In this document: one piece after another, positions 32,710 to 42,028 of the stretch
Layout of the letters: every line of letters begins with the position of its first letter
How positions within the stretch are numbered: the first letter of the stretch is position 1
DNA from: Sphingomonadaceae bacterium
GTDB taxonomy: Bacteria > Pseudomonadota > Alphaproteobacteria > Sphingomonadales > Sphingomonadaceae
Reading direction: 5' to 3'
Assembly: GCA_024236155.1 (NCBI GenBank)
Contig: JACKLA010000003.1
Span: 186,001-250,000 of the forward strand
DNA: 64,000 nt
The notes under the pieces: model-generated
The model's database searches: none
Told to the model about the DNA's origin: nothing
The model's input: the letters and a program-made list of their open reading frames with translations, nothing else
Position numbers and translations under genes: made by a program

Positions 32710-34176
32710 CTAAGCGTTCGGGACAGCCAGCGCGGCGGCAAACCGTTCGAGTTGCTCGTGCAGCACCCGCCGCCGGTCTTCGCCCGGCAGCGCAGCAAGT
32801 TCCGAGACCTGCGGCATCGAGAGGCCGACGCGCAGCGTGCCGCCCCATTCGCCACCGGGTTTCCGCACGCATTTGACCGGTTGGCCAAGGCGCAATCCCC
32901 TGGTTTCGAGCGCCCGGTAGAGCAACTGTGCCTCATCGAAGGTGCGCGCATCGGGATGCGAGCTGATATCGATCGTCGCGAGCGTGAGCATTTCGAGCGG
33001 ATGGGCGGCTGCATCCCGATCATTGCCATTGGCAAAGGGCAGGACCGACGGGAAACCCATCCCTTTGACGAACACCTCATCGACGGCGCTTTGGAAATCC
33101 CGGATGACGCGTTCGACGATCTCGGCACTTAATTGCACGAAACGCTCAAGCTCGAATATCGATGCCTCGAGCCGGAATGCGAGGCCCGGATTTTCACTGT
33201 CCGCCAGCAAGGCGCGCCCTGCCCATGCCTCGCCCCACTCGGCGCGGCGGAAAATATCGGCAAATCCCGCAGGCAACTCAGGAGCGCACCCTGCGAGCCC
33301 ATGCGGCACGAGAGCGAAACCCGAAAACGGCGGCCCGCCCATGAATTTCGATCCGGTGATGAAGACAATGGCATCACGGTCGAGATATTCGCGCACGGCA
33401 TCGGGCGTAATGCGCGCCTGACAGGCATCCACCACCAGCGAAAGCCGGTCGCCGAATTGCGCACGCAATGCATCGATTTCGCGCAGCTTGGGCAGGATCA
33501 GCCCGGTCTTCGAACCGTGAACCACATGCAGAAGCGGGTGCTTGCCGGCCTGCAATGCGCGGTCGATTTCTGCATGCACCGCGACCCCGATATCGTGGCT
33601 ATGGCGCGCCGCGCCCTCTTCACATCGTACCGGGACATCGACGAAAGATACCGGGCCGATCCCAGCCACATCGGCGCCCGCCTGCGTCTGGACGCCGAGC
33701 GCGGTTTCGCCCGCGAAGAACTGGCCGCGCGCCGACAGGATGCAGCCACTGCCGACTTCGTCTGCGCCGAGCAGGATGTTGTGAGTGCCCGCAGCACCGC
33801 GCCCGGCCACTGCCGCCAGCGCCACGAACTCGAGGTCTGTGCCCGAGGGGGCGAAGACGATGTCCACACCCGACGCCAGACCATAAGCCGCACAAATACG
33901 CTCACGCAGCGATACCAGCCGCGCTTCGTAGCCACGCGGCTCCCCGGCAGCGAGGTCAAGCAGGTGATCGAACGCGGCCTGCGAAATATCGTTCGCCGTC
34001 GATGACGCGAAGGCAATCGTTTTGCGCGGATAAGGGCCTGCCAGGTAGCGGTTGAGCCCGGTATCCGGGTTCAGCGTGATTCGGGCATCGCCGCCCGATG
34101 ACAACGCATCGATCAGCGGCCTCACGCCTTCGCGCGCGCGATAGGACGGCAACAAATCCGGAAATTCTGCGACCAA
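32710..34176 (-). CDS. PLP-dependent aminotransferase-class-V-like enzyme
   Basis: About 488 residues with the fold of fold-type I PLP enzymes. The aldimine lysine is in FITGSKFMGGPPFSG, the PLP-pyridine aspartate in SLVVDACQARI, and glycine-rich segments FAPSGTDLEFVALAAVAGRG and GSGCILSARGQFF precede them. The closest resemblance by eye is to aminotransferase class V or decarboxylase-like enzymes; the reaction is unknown. It runs antiparallel to two ATP-grasp genes on either side. I place the start at a TTG (34176); an ATG at 34245 gives a longer product (511 aa) and is the alternative. Stop at 32710 is 10 bases from the end of the plus-strand ATP-grasp gene. Confidence 0.75.
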   Translation of the reverse strand: MVAEFPDLLPSYRAREGVRPLIDALSSGGDARITLNPDTGLNRYLAGPYPRKTIAFASSTANDISQAAFDHLLDLAAGEPRGYEARLVSLRERICAAYGLASGVDIVFAPSGTDLEFVALAAVAGRGAAGTHNILLGADEVGSGCILSARGQFFAGETALGVQTQAGADVAGIGPVSFVDVPVRCEEGAARHSHDIGVAVHAEIDRALQAGKHPLLHVVHGSKTGLILPKLREIDALRAQFGDRLSLVVDACQARITPDAVREYLDRDAIVFITGSKFMGGPPFSGFALVPHGLAGCAPELPAGFADIFRRAEWGEAWAGRALLADSENPGLAFRLEASIFELERFVQLSAEIVERVIRDFQSAVDEVFVKGMGFPSVLPFANGNDRDAAAHPLEMLTLATIDISSHPDARTFDEAQLLYRALETRGLRLGQPVKCVRKPGGEWGGTLRVGLSMPQVSELAALPGEDRRRVLHEQLERFAAALAVPNA

Positions 34177-34263
34177 AGGACTTACGCCTTTTGAATTTTC
34201 TTGGATGCTCCGCCTAGCAGAACTATGCGGCGCTTTCACACACATATCTGAGGTAAAAACCGC

Positions 34264-35268
34264 TTGCCCGATCTCCAGCCCATGACCATCGACGCAGCCG
34301 CGAAGGAAAAGCTGCGCATCCTGTTTCTTGCCAAGAACGCATTGTGGGACGGTACGGGTAGCCCCGAAGACGGCAATCACGCGCGTTATCATCGCGAGAT
34401 GGCACAGGTCCTGCGCGATCTCGGCCTCAACCTGACGATTTCCGACAGCTTCGACATCCTGTTCAACAAGCCCGATGTCGATTTCGTCTTCCCACTGCTC
34501 AACCGCGCGGGCTTCTTCAATTCGGAGATGATGTGCCCGCTGCTGTGCGAGCGTGCGGGCCTGCCCTATCTCGGCGCGAGTCCGATCGTGCGGGGGCTGT
34601 CCGATGACAAGCACCTTGCAAAGCGATCCGTCCGCGCGGCAGGTGTGCCGACCGCCGACTGGGCGATCTATCGCCGCGGCGCGCCGGTGGAGCAGGACAA
34701 ATGCCCCACGGCGACGCGCTATGTCGTGAAGCCCAACAATTCCTCGGCCAGCTGGGGCGTCCACGATGCGCATGACTGGGACGGTGTCGCGCAAGCGGTC
34801 GCCGAAGTGCACGCGCTTGGGCATGACGCCATCGTCGAGGGCTTTATCGATGGCAGCGACGTCGAAGTTCCGGTTATCACCGTGAATGGCGAACCGCAGA
34901 TCATGCCGATGATGATCTTCCGGCAAGCGGACCCGTCACACCTGCGCACCTATTACGAGAAGCGCGACCTCGTCGACCGGAGCCAGAAATACTCGCTCGA
35001 TCCGTTCGAAAACGAGGAAATGGCCGCGCAGATCGCCGAGTACACGAAGCTGGCCTGGGGCGACTATCGCCCGTTCGACTATGGCCGTTTCGAATTCCGC
35101 GTGAATGAGGAAACCGGCGAGATCACCTTCCTCGAGCTCAATCTCAACTGCAATCTGTGGTCGGAAAAAGTGTTCGGGCGCTCGGCCGCCCTCGCGGGCT
35201 GGACACAGGCGCAGCTGATCGAGACAATCCTGGCCGAGAGCCTGCGTCGCCACGGCCTGACGGAGTAA
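34264..35268 (+). CDS. ATP-grasp ligase related to D-Ala-D-Ala ligase (paralogue 2)
   Basis: Second ATP-grasp protein, 334 residues, clearly paralogous to the one at 31684: the same motifs DVDFVFPLLNRAGFFNSEMM, YLGASPIVRGLSDDKHLAK, VVKPNNSSASWGVHDA, YYEKRDLV and LELNLNCNLWSEKVFG. I favour the TTG start at 34264 because it aligns with the N-terminus of the paralogue and has GAGG 10 bases upstream; an ATG 18 bases later lacks a ribosome site. Its 3' end is four bases from the TTG of the nucleotidyltransferase gene, so the two are in one operon. Confidence 0.85.
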   Translation: MPDLQPMTIDAAAKEKLRILFLAKNALWDGTGSPEDGNHARYHREMAQVLRDLGLNLTISDSFDILFNKPDVDFVFPLLNRAGFFNSEMMCPLLCERAGLPYLGASPIVRGLSDDKHLAKRSVRAAGVPTADWAIYRRGAPVEQDKCPTATRYVVKPNNSSASWGVHDAHDWDGVAQAVAEVHALGHDAIVEGFIDGSDVEVPVITVNGEPQIMPMMIFRQADPSHLRTYYEKRDLVDRSQKYSLDPFENEEMAAQIAEYTKLAWGDYRPFDYGRFEFRVNEETGEITFLELNLNCNLWSEKVFGRSAALAGWTQAQLIETILAESLRRHGLTE

Positions 35269-35272
35269 GACA

Positions 35273-36094
35273 TTGAGCGATCGACCGACGACCGTCATCA
35301 TCCTCGCCGCCCAGCGAACAGGTGTGGTCAACCCCCTGGCCACCCGGGCGGGGGTTTCGCACAAGTGCATCGCGCCAATCTGCGGTCGCCCGTTGATCGA
35401 GTGGGTGCTCGATATCGTTTCCGCCCGCCCGAACCTGGCTGAAATCAGGATCTCGATCGAACCTGAAGCCCAGGAAGAGGTCGGGGCGCTGCTGGCGCCC
35501 TATGCCGATTGCGGCGTGCCGATCACTTTCGTCGATTCGCAGCCGGGCATCGTCGACAGCGTGACTGCGGCGGCGAAGGACGACGAAGGGCCCTTCGTGA
35601 TCACCACGGCAGACAATGTGCTGATTACCGCCGAGGGATTCGAGCTGGTTCGCGATACGCTTACCCGTGCCGACGCCACCCTGACACTCGCGCGGGAGAA
35701 AGACGTCAGGGCGGCCCATCCCGAGGGACAGCGCAACTATTACAAGTTTCGCGATACCGGCGTTGCCAATTGCAATCTCTATGGCCTCGCCAACCGGCGT
35801 GCCTTCGCAGCGGCGGAGGCGTTTCGCGAGGGTGGCCAGTTCATGAAGAACCGGGACCGGATGATCCGCGCCTTCGGCCTGTTCAACATCGCGCTGATGG
35901 CACTCAAGCTGGTCGATGTGAAAGGCGCGATGAAGCGCATCGGCAAACGGTTCGGCCTAACAATCGAGGCGACCATGTTCGATGACGGCGCGCTGGCGAT
36001 CGATGTCGATAACGAGCGGACCTACGCCGTGTGCGAGGAACTGCTGCCCAAACGCAAGGAAGTCCCCACAAGCTGGAGCACACCTGCGGGCTGA
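35273..36094 (+). CDS. Nucleotidyltransferase-like protein (NTP-transferase fold)
   Basis: A 273-residue protein with the GT-A-type nucleotidyltransferase start VIILAAQRTGVVNPLATRAGVSHKCIAPICGRPLIEWVL, which matches the consensus of sugar-nucleotide and MobA-like transferases but with the usual G-G-x-G replaced by AAQRTG. The metal-binding aspartate lies in FVITTADNVLIT. The C-terminal half (NYYKFRDTGVANCNLYGLANRRAF) is less familiar. The start is TTG at 35273 with GGAG seven bases upstream, four bases after the second ATP-grasp gene. It may activate the product of the ATP-grasp and PLP enzymes with a nucleotide; this is inference. Confidence 0.8.
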   Translation: MSDRPTTVIILAAQRTGVVNPLATRAGVSHKCIAPICGRPLIEWVLDIVSARPNLAEIRISIEPEAQEEVGALLAPYADCGVPITFVDSQPGIVDSVTAAAKDDEGPFVITTADNVLITAEGFELVRDTLTRADATLTLAREKDVRAAHPEGQRNYYKFRDTGVANCNLYGLANRRAFAAAEAFREGGQFMKNRDRMIRAFGLFNIALMALKLVDVKGAMKRIGKRFGLTIEATMFDDGALAIDVDNERTYAVCEELLPKRKEVPTSWSTPAG

Positions 36095-36204
36095 CCGGCC
36101 TGCGACTTAATCAACTTCACTGTCGAAACTTGCACCCGAGGTGCCTTGCCCTCGACGGCCAAGCCGCTAGAGAGGGGTCGCAAAGCAACAGGATTTAGCG
36201 GATC

Positions 36205-36987
36205 ATGGCCACTTTCACCCTTCCCAAGAATTCGAAGATCACGAAGAACGGCAAGGTCCATACCGCCGAGGGCGGCAAGGTCCGAAAGTTCAAGATCTAT
36301 CGCTACGATCCCGACAGCGGCCAAAACCCGCGCTACGACACGTTCGAACTCGATCTCGACCAGACCGGCCCGATGGTTCTCGATGCGCTGATCAAGATCA
36401 AGAACGAAGTCGATCCGACGCTGACATTCCGCCGTTCGTGCCGCGAGGGTATTTGCGGTTCCTGCGCGATGAATATGAACGGCAAGAACGGTCTTGCCTG
36501 CACCACCGCAATCGAAGACCTCAAATCCGGCGAAGTGCGGATCACGCCGCTGCCGCATATGGATGTGATCAAGGACCTCGTTCCCGACTTCACTCATTTC
36601 TACGCGCAATACGCCTCGATCCGCCCGTGGCTGCAGGCCGTCACACCGACTCCCAGCGGCAAGGAACGCCTCCAGTCGCCGCAACAGCGCGAGAAGCTTG
36701 ACGGGCTATACGAATGCATCCTGTGTGCTTGCTGCTCGACCTCGTGCCCGAGCTATTGGTGGAATTCCGACAAGTTCCTCGGTCCGGCGATCCTGCTGCA
36801 AGCCTATCGCTGGCTGGCCGACAGCCGTGACGAAATGACCGGTGAACGGCTCGACCAGCTCGAAGACCCGTTCCGCCTCTATCGCTGCCACACCATCATG
36901 AATTGCGCGAATGTCTGCCCCAAGGGCCTCAGCCCGGCCAAGGCAATCGCCGAAACCAAGAAGATGATGGCCGAACGCGCGATCTGA
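36205..36987 (+). CDS. sdhB: Succinate dehydrogenase iron-sulphur subunit
   Basis: Carries the [2Fe-2S], [4Fe-4S] and [3Fe-4S] clusters of complex II that pass electrons from SdhA to quinone. Cysteine motifs: CREGICGSCAMN (with a further CTTA downstream), CILCACCSTSCP and CHTIMNCANVCPKGL. Length is 260 residues. Neither sdhA nor the membrane anchors sdhC/D are in this window; the next gene is a thioesterase, so the sdh genes are split in this genome. A start ATG follows an AGGATTTAGCGGATC region. Identity is certain from the cysteine pattern. Confidence 0.97.
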   Translation: MATFTLPKNSKITKNGKVHTAEGGKVRKFKIYRYDPDSGQNPRYDTFELDLDQTGPMVLDALIKIKNEVDPTLTFRRSCREGICGSCAMNMNGKNGLACTTAIEDLKSGEVRITPLPHMDVIKDLVPDFTHFYAQYASIRPWLQAVTPTPSGKERLQSPQQREKLDGLYECILCACCSTSCPSYWWNSDKFLGPAILLQAYRWLADSRDEMTGERLDQLEDPFRLYRCHTIMNCANVCPKGLSPAKAIAETKKMMAERAI

Positions 36988-36989
36988 CG

Positions 36990-37445
36990 GTGTCGTTTAA
37001 AGAGGACGTTTTCGAACACGGGCCGGACCCGGAAAATCCGGGCTGGCGGCACTGGAATCTCAAGGACGAAACGCTGTTCAACGGCGCGGTGATGGGCAAG
37101 CTCATCACGCGGGTCGAAGGCGACAAGAGCCGCCTGCGCATGTTCCCCGAACGCAAGCACGAGAATTTGCAGGGCATCATCCATGGTGCCGTGACGCTAG
37201 GCCTGATCGATATCTCGCTGTTCACCACCATGCATACGATCGGTTCGGGGAACGCCGGGCCATCGGTGACGCTCGAGCTTTCGACCCAGTTCACAGGTGG
37301 CGGCGATCCGGGCAAACCGCTCGACGCCGTGACCGAAATCATGCGCGAAACCGGCAAGCTGGTGTTCGTGCGCGGCACGGTCGAGCAGGACGACAATATC
37401 GTTGCGAGCTATTCGGGCATCGTCCGGAAGTTCCCCCCGCGATGA
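36990..37445 (+). CDS. PaaI-family thioesterase (hotdog fold)
   Basis: A 151-residue hotdog thioesterase with the family core GIIHGAVTLGLIDISLFTT (HGG-type loop) and NAGPSVTLELSTQFTGGGDPGKPL, ending SGIVRKF. Substrates are probably acyl-CoA or acyl-aryl-CoA esters; unproven. The start is a GTG at 36990, three bases after the sdhB stop, giving the N-terminus VSFKEDVFEHGPDPENPGW. Its stop overlaps the zapE ATG (ATGA). The order sdhB-thioesterase-zapE is a known neighbourhood in sphingomonads as I recall. Confidence 0.85.
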   Translation: MSFKEDVFEHGPDPENPGWRHWNLKDETLFNGAVMGKLITRVEGDKSRLRMFPERKHENLQGIIHGAVTLGLIDISLFTTMHTIGSGNAGPSVTLELSTQFTGGGDPGKPLDAVTEIMRETGKLVFVRGTVEQDDNIVASYSGIVRKFPPR

Positions 37446-38560
37446 GCGGGATGCTCGCGCGTTACGAGGAAATGGTCGCAGGCGGCGAGTTGCGGCCCGA
37501 TAGCGAGCAGCAGGCAGCCGCAGCCTTGCTCGATCGGCTACAGGGTGAACTCGAGGTGGTTCCCAAACGAGGCAGCATCCTGTGGCGTGCGCTCAAGGGT
37601 CGTCCACAGGCACCGCGCGGTATCTACATGTGGGGCGGCGTCGGGCGCGGCAAGTCGATGCTGATGGACCTGTTCCACGGCACGCTGTCGATCACGCGCA
37701 AGCGCCGGGTCCATTTTCACGCCTTCATGCAGGAAGTCCACGCCCTGCTGCGCGAGGAACGCAAGAAGGAAAGCGGCGATCCCATCCCGCCGGTCGCGGC
37801 AAAGCTGGCAGAGGATGTGCGCTGCCTCGCCTTTGACGAGATGGTGGTCAACAACAGCGCCGACGCGATGATTATGAGCCGGTTGTTCAGCGCGCTTATT
37901 GCCGATCAGGGTGTGACGGTCGTCGCAACATCGAACCGCCCGCCGGTCGACCTTTACAAGGATGGCCTCAATCGCGAGCATTTCCTGCCCTTTATCGACC
38001 TCGTCCAGTCAGAGATGGAAGTGCTGCCGCTCAACGGCCCGGTCGATTACCGGCTCGAACGGCTCGGCGGCATCGACAGCTGGCACACGCCGCTGGGGGA
38101 TGAAGCCACCGCCAAGGTGCGCGAAGCCTTTTTCCGCCTGACCGACTTCGCGCCGGAAGATGCGGCGCATGTCCCCAGCGCCGAACTCGATGTCGGCGGT
38201 GGGCGGACGATCCATGTGCCCAAATCGCTCAAGGGCGTGGCGGTGTTCAGCTTCAGCCGCTTGTGCCGCGAACCGCGCGGGGCGAGCGATTTCCTGGCCA
38301 TCGCGCGCGAATATCACGCCGTATGCATCGTCGGGATTCCGCAGATGGGACCGGAAGATCGCAACGAGGCTGCGCGCTTCGTGACGCTGATCGACGCGCT
38401 CTACGAATATCGGGTCAAGCTGTTTGCAGCCGCTGCTGCCGAGCCGGAAGGACTATACCAGGCGGGCGACGGCAGTTTCGAGTTTGAGCGTACCGTCAGC
38501 CGCCTCAAGGAAATGCAGAGCGACGAATACATGGCGCTGGGCCATGGTGCGAGCGAGTAG
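37442..38560 (+). CDS. zapE: ZapE/AFG1-family ATPase
   Basis: Cell-division ATPase that works with FtsZ under stress (in E. coli) and is homologous to the mitochondrial AFG1/LACE1 proteins. The Walker A motif is GGVGRGKSMLMDLF (near residue 65), Walker B is in RCLAFDEMVVNNSADAM (near 135) and the sensor region is TSNRPPVDLYKDGLNREHFLPFI. Length is 372 residues, as usual. It shares an overlap (ATGA) with the thioesterase gene and ends two bases from the convergent asparagine-synthase gene. Confidence 0.95.
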   Translation: MSGMLARYEEMVAGGELRPDSEQQAAAALLDRLQGELEVVPKRGSILWRALKGRPQAPRGIYMWGGVGRGKSMLMDLFHGTLSITRKRRVHFHAFMQEVHALLREERKKESGDPIPPVAAKLAEDVRCLAFDEMVVNNSADAMIMSRLFSALIADQGVTVVATSNRPPVDLYKDGLNREHFLPFIDLVQSEMEVLPLNGPVDYRLERLGGIDSWHTPLGDEATAKVREAFFRLTDFAPEDAAHVPSAELDVGGGRTIHVPKSLKGVAVFSFSRLCREPRGASDFLAIAREYHAVCIVGIPQMGPEDRNEAARFVTLIDALYEYRVKLFAAAAAEPEGLYQAGDGSFEFERTVSRLKEMQSDEYMALGHGASE

Positions 38561-38562
38561 GC

Positions 38563-40461
38563 TCAGGCGGAAATCTTCAACCCGGCGAGCGACTTTTCGA
38601 GCATCACCAGCTGCCACAACAGGCGCCCGAAGTCCGACTGGCCGGAAATGTGCTTTTCCGCAATACGGGCCACCTGCTTGCGGTCGAACCACCCTGCCCT
38701 GACCGCAACCGAACCATCCGCCAGCCCGCGCGCCTCGTTGGCGAGGGGACCACGGAACCACTGGCCGATCGGGGTCACGAAACCCTGCTTGGGACGATAG
38801 AGGATATCGTCCGGCAAATAGCGTTCCATCGTGTGCTTGAGCAGCCACTTGCCTTGGCGTCCGCGAATACGCTGGCGATGCGGCAAGGTGGCCGCGAACT
38901 CGATCAGCCGGTGGTCGAGCAGCGGCTCACGCGCTTCGAGGCTCACTGCCATGCTGGTCCGGTCGACCTTGGTCAGGATATCGCCCGGCAGCCAGAATTT
39001 GAGGTCGGCATATTGCGCGCGATCAAGCCCGCTTTGCGCCGGGGCATTGCGCATCAGTTCGACCAGGGGCTGTTCACCGCGGTAGCCATCGAGTGTCCGG
39101 GCGAAACTGTCAGTATAGAGAGCATCGCGCTGCAGTGATGTGGTGACCGCAAGCGCAGCCGCATATCCCTCATCACCGCTCGCAGCGAGTGAAAGCAAAG
39201 TTGACTTGGCCCGTAGCGGGCGCGGCGCCCAGTCTGCCTTTGGCCAGACCTTGCCCAGCGCGCCGAACACCGGCCCGCGCAATGCCTGCGGGAGCACCGC
39301 CCTCGCCTGTTCTTCACGCGCATGGAACACCTGCCTGCGATAGCCGGCAAAGGCCTCGTCCGCGCCATCCCCCGAAAGTGCAACCGTCACCCGTTCTCGC
39401 GCGAGCTGGCTCACCCGCCAAGTCGGCAGGGCAGAAGCATCGGCGAATGGCTCGTCGAACATCGCAGCGAGCTGGTCGATCGCGCCGAAATCGTCCGGGT
39501 TGACCTGCCGTGCATTGTGATCGGTCGCAAACAGCTTCGCGACCTGTTCGGCATAGGAGGTTTCGTCGAGCGCGGCGACGTCGAACCCGATCGAACAGGT
39601 CTGCACCGGCGACCCGCTCGATTCCGCCATCAGCGCAACCACCGAGGAAGAATCCACCCCGCCCGAGAGGAATGCGCCCAGAGGCACATCTGACACCATG
39701 CGCGAGGTGACCCCGTTGCGCAGGTGATGCAGCAGCTCGACCGACATATCTTCGGTCCTGCCCTTGCGACGGTTGCGGAAATCGACATCCCACCATTGCC
39801 GCGTGCCGGTGAAACCCTTGCCCTGTTCGATCAGGCAGAAATGCCCGGCGGGCAGCTTGGCAACGCCTTTGAGGAAGCTGCGATGATCGGGAACATAGCC
39901 CCAGGTCATGTAGTCCTCGATCGCCTGGGGATCGACCTCGCGCCGCAGCAGCGGGTGCGCAAGCAACCCCTTGAGTTCGGACGCGAAGGCGAGGCTGCCG
40001 TCGCTCAAATGCGCCATGAACAGCGGCTTCACCCCTAGCCGGTCACGCGCGAGGAACAGCTGCCGCTTGTCGATATCGTAAAGCGCAAAGGCGAACATGC
40101 CGTTCAGCCTTTGCAGGCAATCCGGCCCCCAATGCTGCCACGCGGCGAGGATAACTTCGGTGTCGCCTTCGGTGCGAAACGTCGCGCCCAGATCGGCCAG
40201 TTCGCGGCGCAATTCTTGGAAGTTGTAGATCTCGCCATTGAACACGATGACCGCGCGCCCATCGACCGAATGCATCGGTTGCGGCGAACCTTCGAGGTCG
40301 ATGATGGAAAGGCGGCGATGGCCAAGGCCGATGCCGTGATCGGTCCATACGCCGGAACCGTCTGGTCCGCGATGGACCAGCGCATCGCACATCCGTTCGA
40401 CCCGTTGCGGATCGACCGGCTTCGGCGTGCCATGATGGAAGATACCGGCGATCCCGCACAT
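38563..40461 (-). CDS. XrtA-associated asparagine-synthase-like amidotransferase
   Basis: A 632-residue class II glutamine amidotransferase/asparagine synthase of the exosortase-A-associated type (called amidotransferase 1). The N-terminal glutaminase has Cys2 (MCGIAGIFHHG) as nucleophile, RGPDGSG and NGEIYNFQELRREL; the synthase domain has the SGGVDSS pyrophosphate loop (GAFLSGGVDSSSVVALM) and EPFADASALP. It probably amidates or modifies a sugar of the exported polymer, since it is last in the minus-strand run after the exosortase. It is related to but distinct from housekeeping asnB, which has other neighbours. Confidence 0.9.
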   Translation of the reverse strand: MCGIAGIFHHGTPKPVDPQRVERMCDALVHRGPDGSGVWTDHGIGLGHRRLSIIDLEGSPQPMHSVDGRAVIVFNGEIYNFQELRRELADLGATFRTEGDTEVILAAWQHWGPDCLQRLNGMFAFALYDIDKRQLFLARDRLGVKPLFMAHLSDGSLAFASELKGLLAHPLLRREVDPQAIEDYMTWGYVPDHRSFLKGVAKLPAGHFCLIEQGKGFTGTRQWWDVDFRNRRKGRTEDMSVELLHHLRNGVTSRMVSDVPLGAFLSGGVDSSSVVALMAESSGSPVQTCSIGFDVAALDETSYAEQVAKLFATDHNARQVNPDDFGAIDQLAAMFDEPFADASALPTWRVSQLARERVTVALSGDGADEAFAGYRRQVFHAREEQARAVLPQALRGPVFGALGKVWPKADWAPRPLRAKSTLLSLAASGDEGYAAALAVTTSLQRDALYTDSFARTLDGYRGEQPLVELMRNAPAQSGLDRAQYADLKFWLPGDILTKVDRTSMAVSLEAREPLLDHRLIEFAATLPHRQRIRGRQGKWLLKHTMERYLPDDILYRPKQGFVTPIGQWFRGPLANEARGLADGSVAVRAGWFDRKQVARIAEKHISGQSDFGRLLWQLVMLEKSLAGLKISA

Positions 40462-40471
40462 GGGTCAGCCC

Positions 40472-42028
40472 CTAACGCAGCCCGGCAATGCGGTCCATCC
40501 ATTCCCCGCGCCGGCCGGCATCTGCCGAAAAGTCATCGATGGTGGCGCGCGCCGTTTCTCCATCTGCGCCCTCGACCGACAGGATCAACGTCATTGTCGG
40601 TTCGCGAGTGAGGAACAATCGGCTGGTCATGCTGCGCAGCTTGAGTTCGGTCGGACTCCCCGTTTCGAGGTCCCCCATGCGATAACGCGTAACGGCATGA
40701 CGCCTGAGCTGGCCATAGGCGAGCAGTTCCTCGCCCTCACCCACCGAACTGCCGTTCCACGGGGCAACCCAGCGCCATGGCGAGTCGGGCACCAATGCCC
40801 CCTCACCCGCTGCGCCCGCTTCGCGCCCCTCCGCCTGCGCGGCGTAGAGGCCATAGACGACATCAATTTCACGCCCGGATGCATCACGATAGCGCCCGAT
40901 CAGGGCATGATCCGCCCCGGCAAGGCGCGGCTGCCACGGCACTTGCGGTGTGTAGTCGACGCGGGTCCAGCCCTCTACCTCTGGCAAATGAATCCGGTCG
41001 GGCAGTGCCGCCTCGACGCGCGATGCGCCGATGTTCCAGGCAAGGAAGAAGGCCACAATCGCCACGGTGATGGCGAGATGCCGCTGCGGTGAAGCAGCAG
41101 CCTTGCCGGCGAGACGCGTCATCCACTTGCCGTCCAGCTGGTCCGCAAAATCGATCCCGAGATCATCCGGATCGCGATCGAACCAGCGCCAGAAGGCTGC
41201 GAGCAACAGGGCAACGACAATGGCGAAGAAAACCCAGCCGTAGAAGATATGGTCGAATCCAGCCGCAAATTCGACACCCTGCGATTGCGCGATGTAGATC
41301 GTGCCCCAGGCCCGCACGCCATTGGCAAGGATCGGCAGCACGATTGCGGCGGCCATGAATACCGCGCGCCTGCGCCAGCTGCGGAAACAGGCATAGCTGA
41401 CCAGCACGCCCAGCGCGACCATGGCGATCAGGAACTTCACGCCCGAACATGCCTCCGCCACTTCAAACAAGCCGGCAGGCGTGTCGATAAAGACACCGTC
41501 GACAACCGCCGGAATACCGCTGAGATGCGTCAGCCAGATCACCAGTGCGGCGGTGACTGTCTGGAGCGTCGGGACCAGTTCGTCACCGAACGGAACGAGG
41601 AACAGCAAATAGGCCAGCGGAAAAGCACAGGCGAGCGCCACGCGTGGGCCAAGCATCGCCGGGACGATAAGGATCAGGCCCAGAACCGCGCCCGACTGGC
41701 TGACCGAATTGACACCGGCGACCGATCCGACCAGCCAGACGAACATCGCCCCGGCAAAAGGCAGCAGTCCGCGCCACCAGGCGGCGGGCTCGATATCGAG
41801 CAATTCCTTGCGGCGGTCCCATACCAGCCAACCGACGATCAGCGGGACGAACAGGATGTGGTTATAGGTCGAGATGTCCCACCACTGGCGGAACATCGTC
41901 GCCCATTCGCTCCATGTTGCAGCACCCAGCGCAAGCCATGCGGCAGCAAGCCTGATCAACCCGCTGCGCCAGGCGGCGGGGAGCGTCGCGGCCTGCGAAA
42001 TCGGCTGCGCTACGGCTTCATGCGACAT
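40472..42028 (-). CDS. xrtA: Exosortase A fused to EpsI-like domain
   Basis: Membrane cysteine transpeptidase that sorts PEP-CTERM proteins, 518 residues. The N-terminal half has about eight membrane helices and the conserved triad Cys194 (EACSGVKF), Arg239 (ANGVRAWG) and His260 (GFDHIFYGW). The C-terminal part (about residues 315-518) is a soluble EpsI domain with WTRVDYTPQVPWQP and the final FSADAGRRGEWMDRIAGLR. I choose the ATG at 42028, which has GGGGTG six bases upstream; an ATG four codons earlier lacks one. It lies among genes for polymer processing, so it belongs to the XrtA exopolysaccharide type. Confidence 0.93.
   Translation of the reverse strand: MSHEAVAQPISQAATLPAAWRSGLIRLAAAWLALGAATWSEWATMFRQWWDISTYNHILFVPLIVGWLVWDRRKELLDIEPAAWWRGLLPFAGAMFVWLVGSVAGVNSVSQSGAVLGLILIVPAMLGPRVALACAFPLAYLLFLVPFGDELVPTLQTVTAALVIWLTHLSGIPAVVDGVFIDTPAGLFEVAEACSGVKFLIAMVALGVLVSYACFRSWRRRAVFMAAAIVLPILANGVRAWGTIYIAQSQGVEFAAGFDHIFYGWVFFAIVVALLLAAFWRWFDRDPDDLGIDFADQLDGKWMTRLAGKAAASPQRHLAITVAIVAFFLAWNIGASRVEAALPDRIHLPEVEGWTRVDYTPQVPWQPRLAGADHALIGRYRDASGREIDVVYGLYAAQAEGREAGAAGEGALVPDSPWRWVAPWNGSSVGEGEELLAYGQLRRHAVTRYRMGDLETGSPTELKLRSMTSRLFLTREPTMTLILSVEGADGETARATIDDFSADAGRRGEWMDRIAGLR

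Noticed and set aside
32710..34926. Full-length 738-codon version of the PLP enzyme
   Set aside because: The first 230 codons lie opposite the second ATP-grasp gene and do not look like a PLP enzyme; a start near 34176 or 34245 is far more likely.
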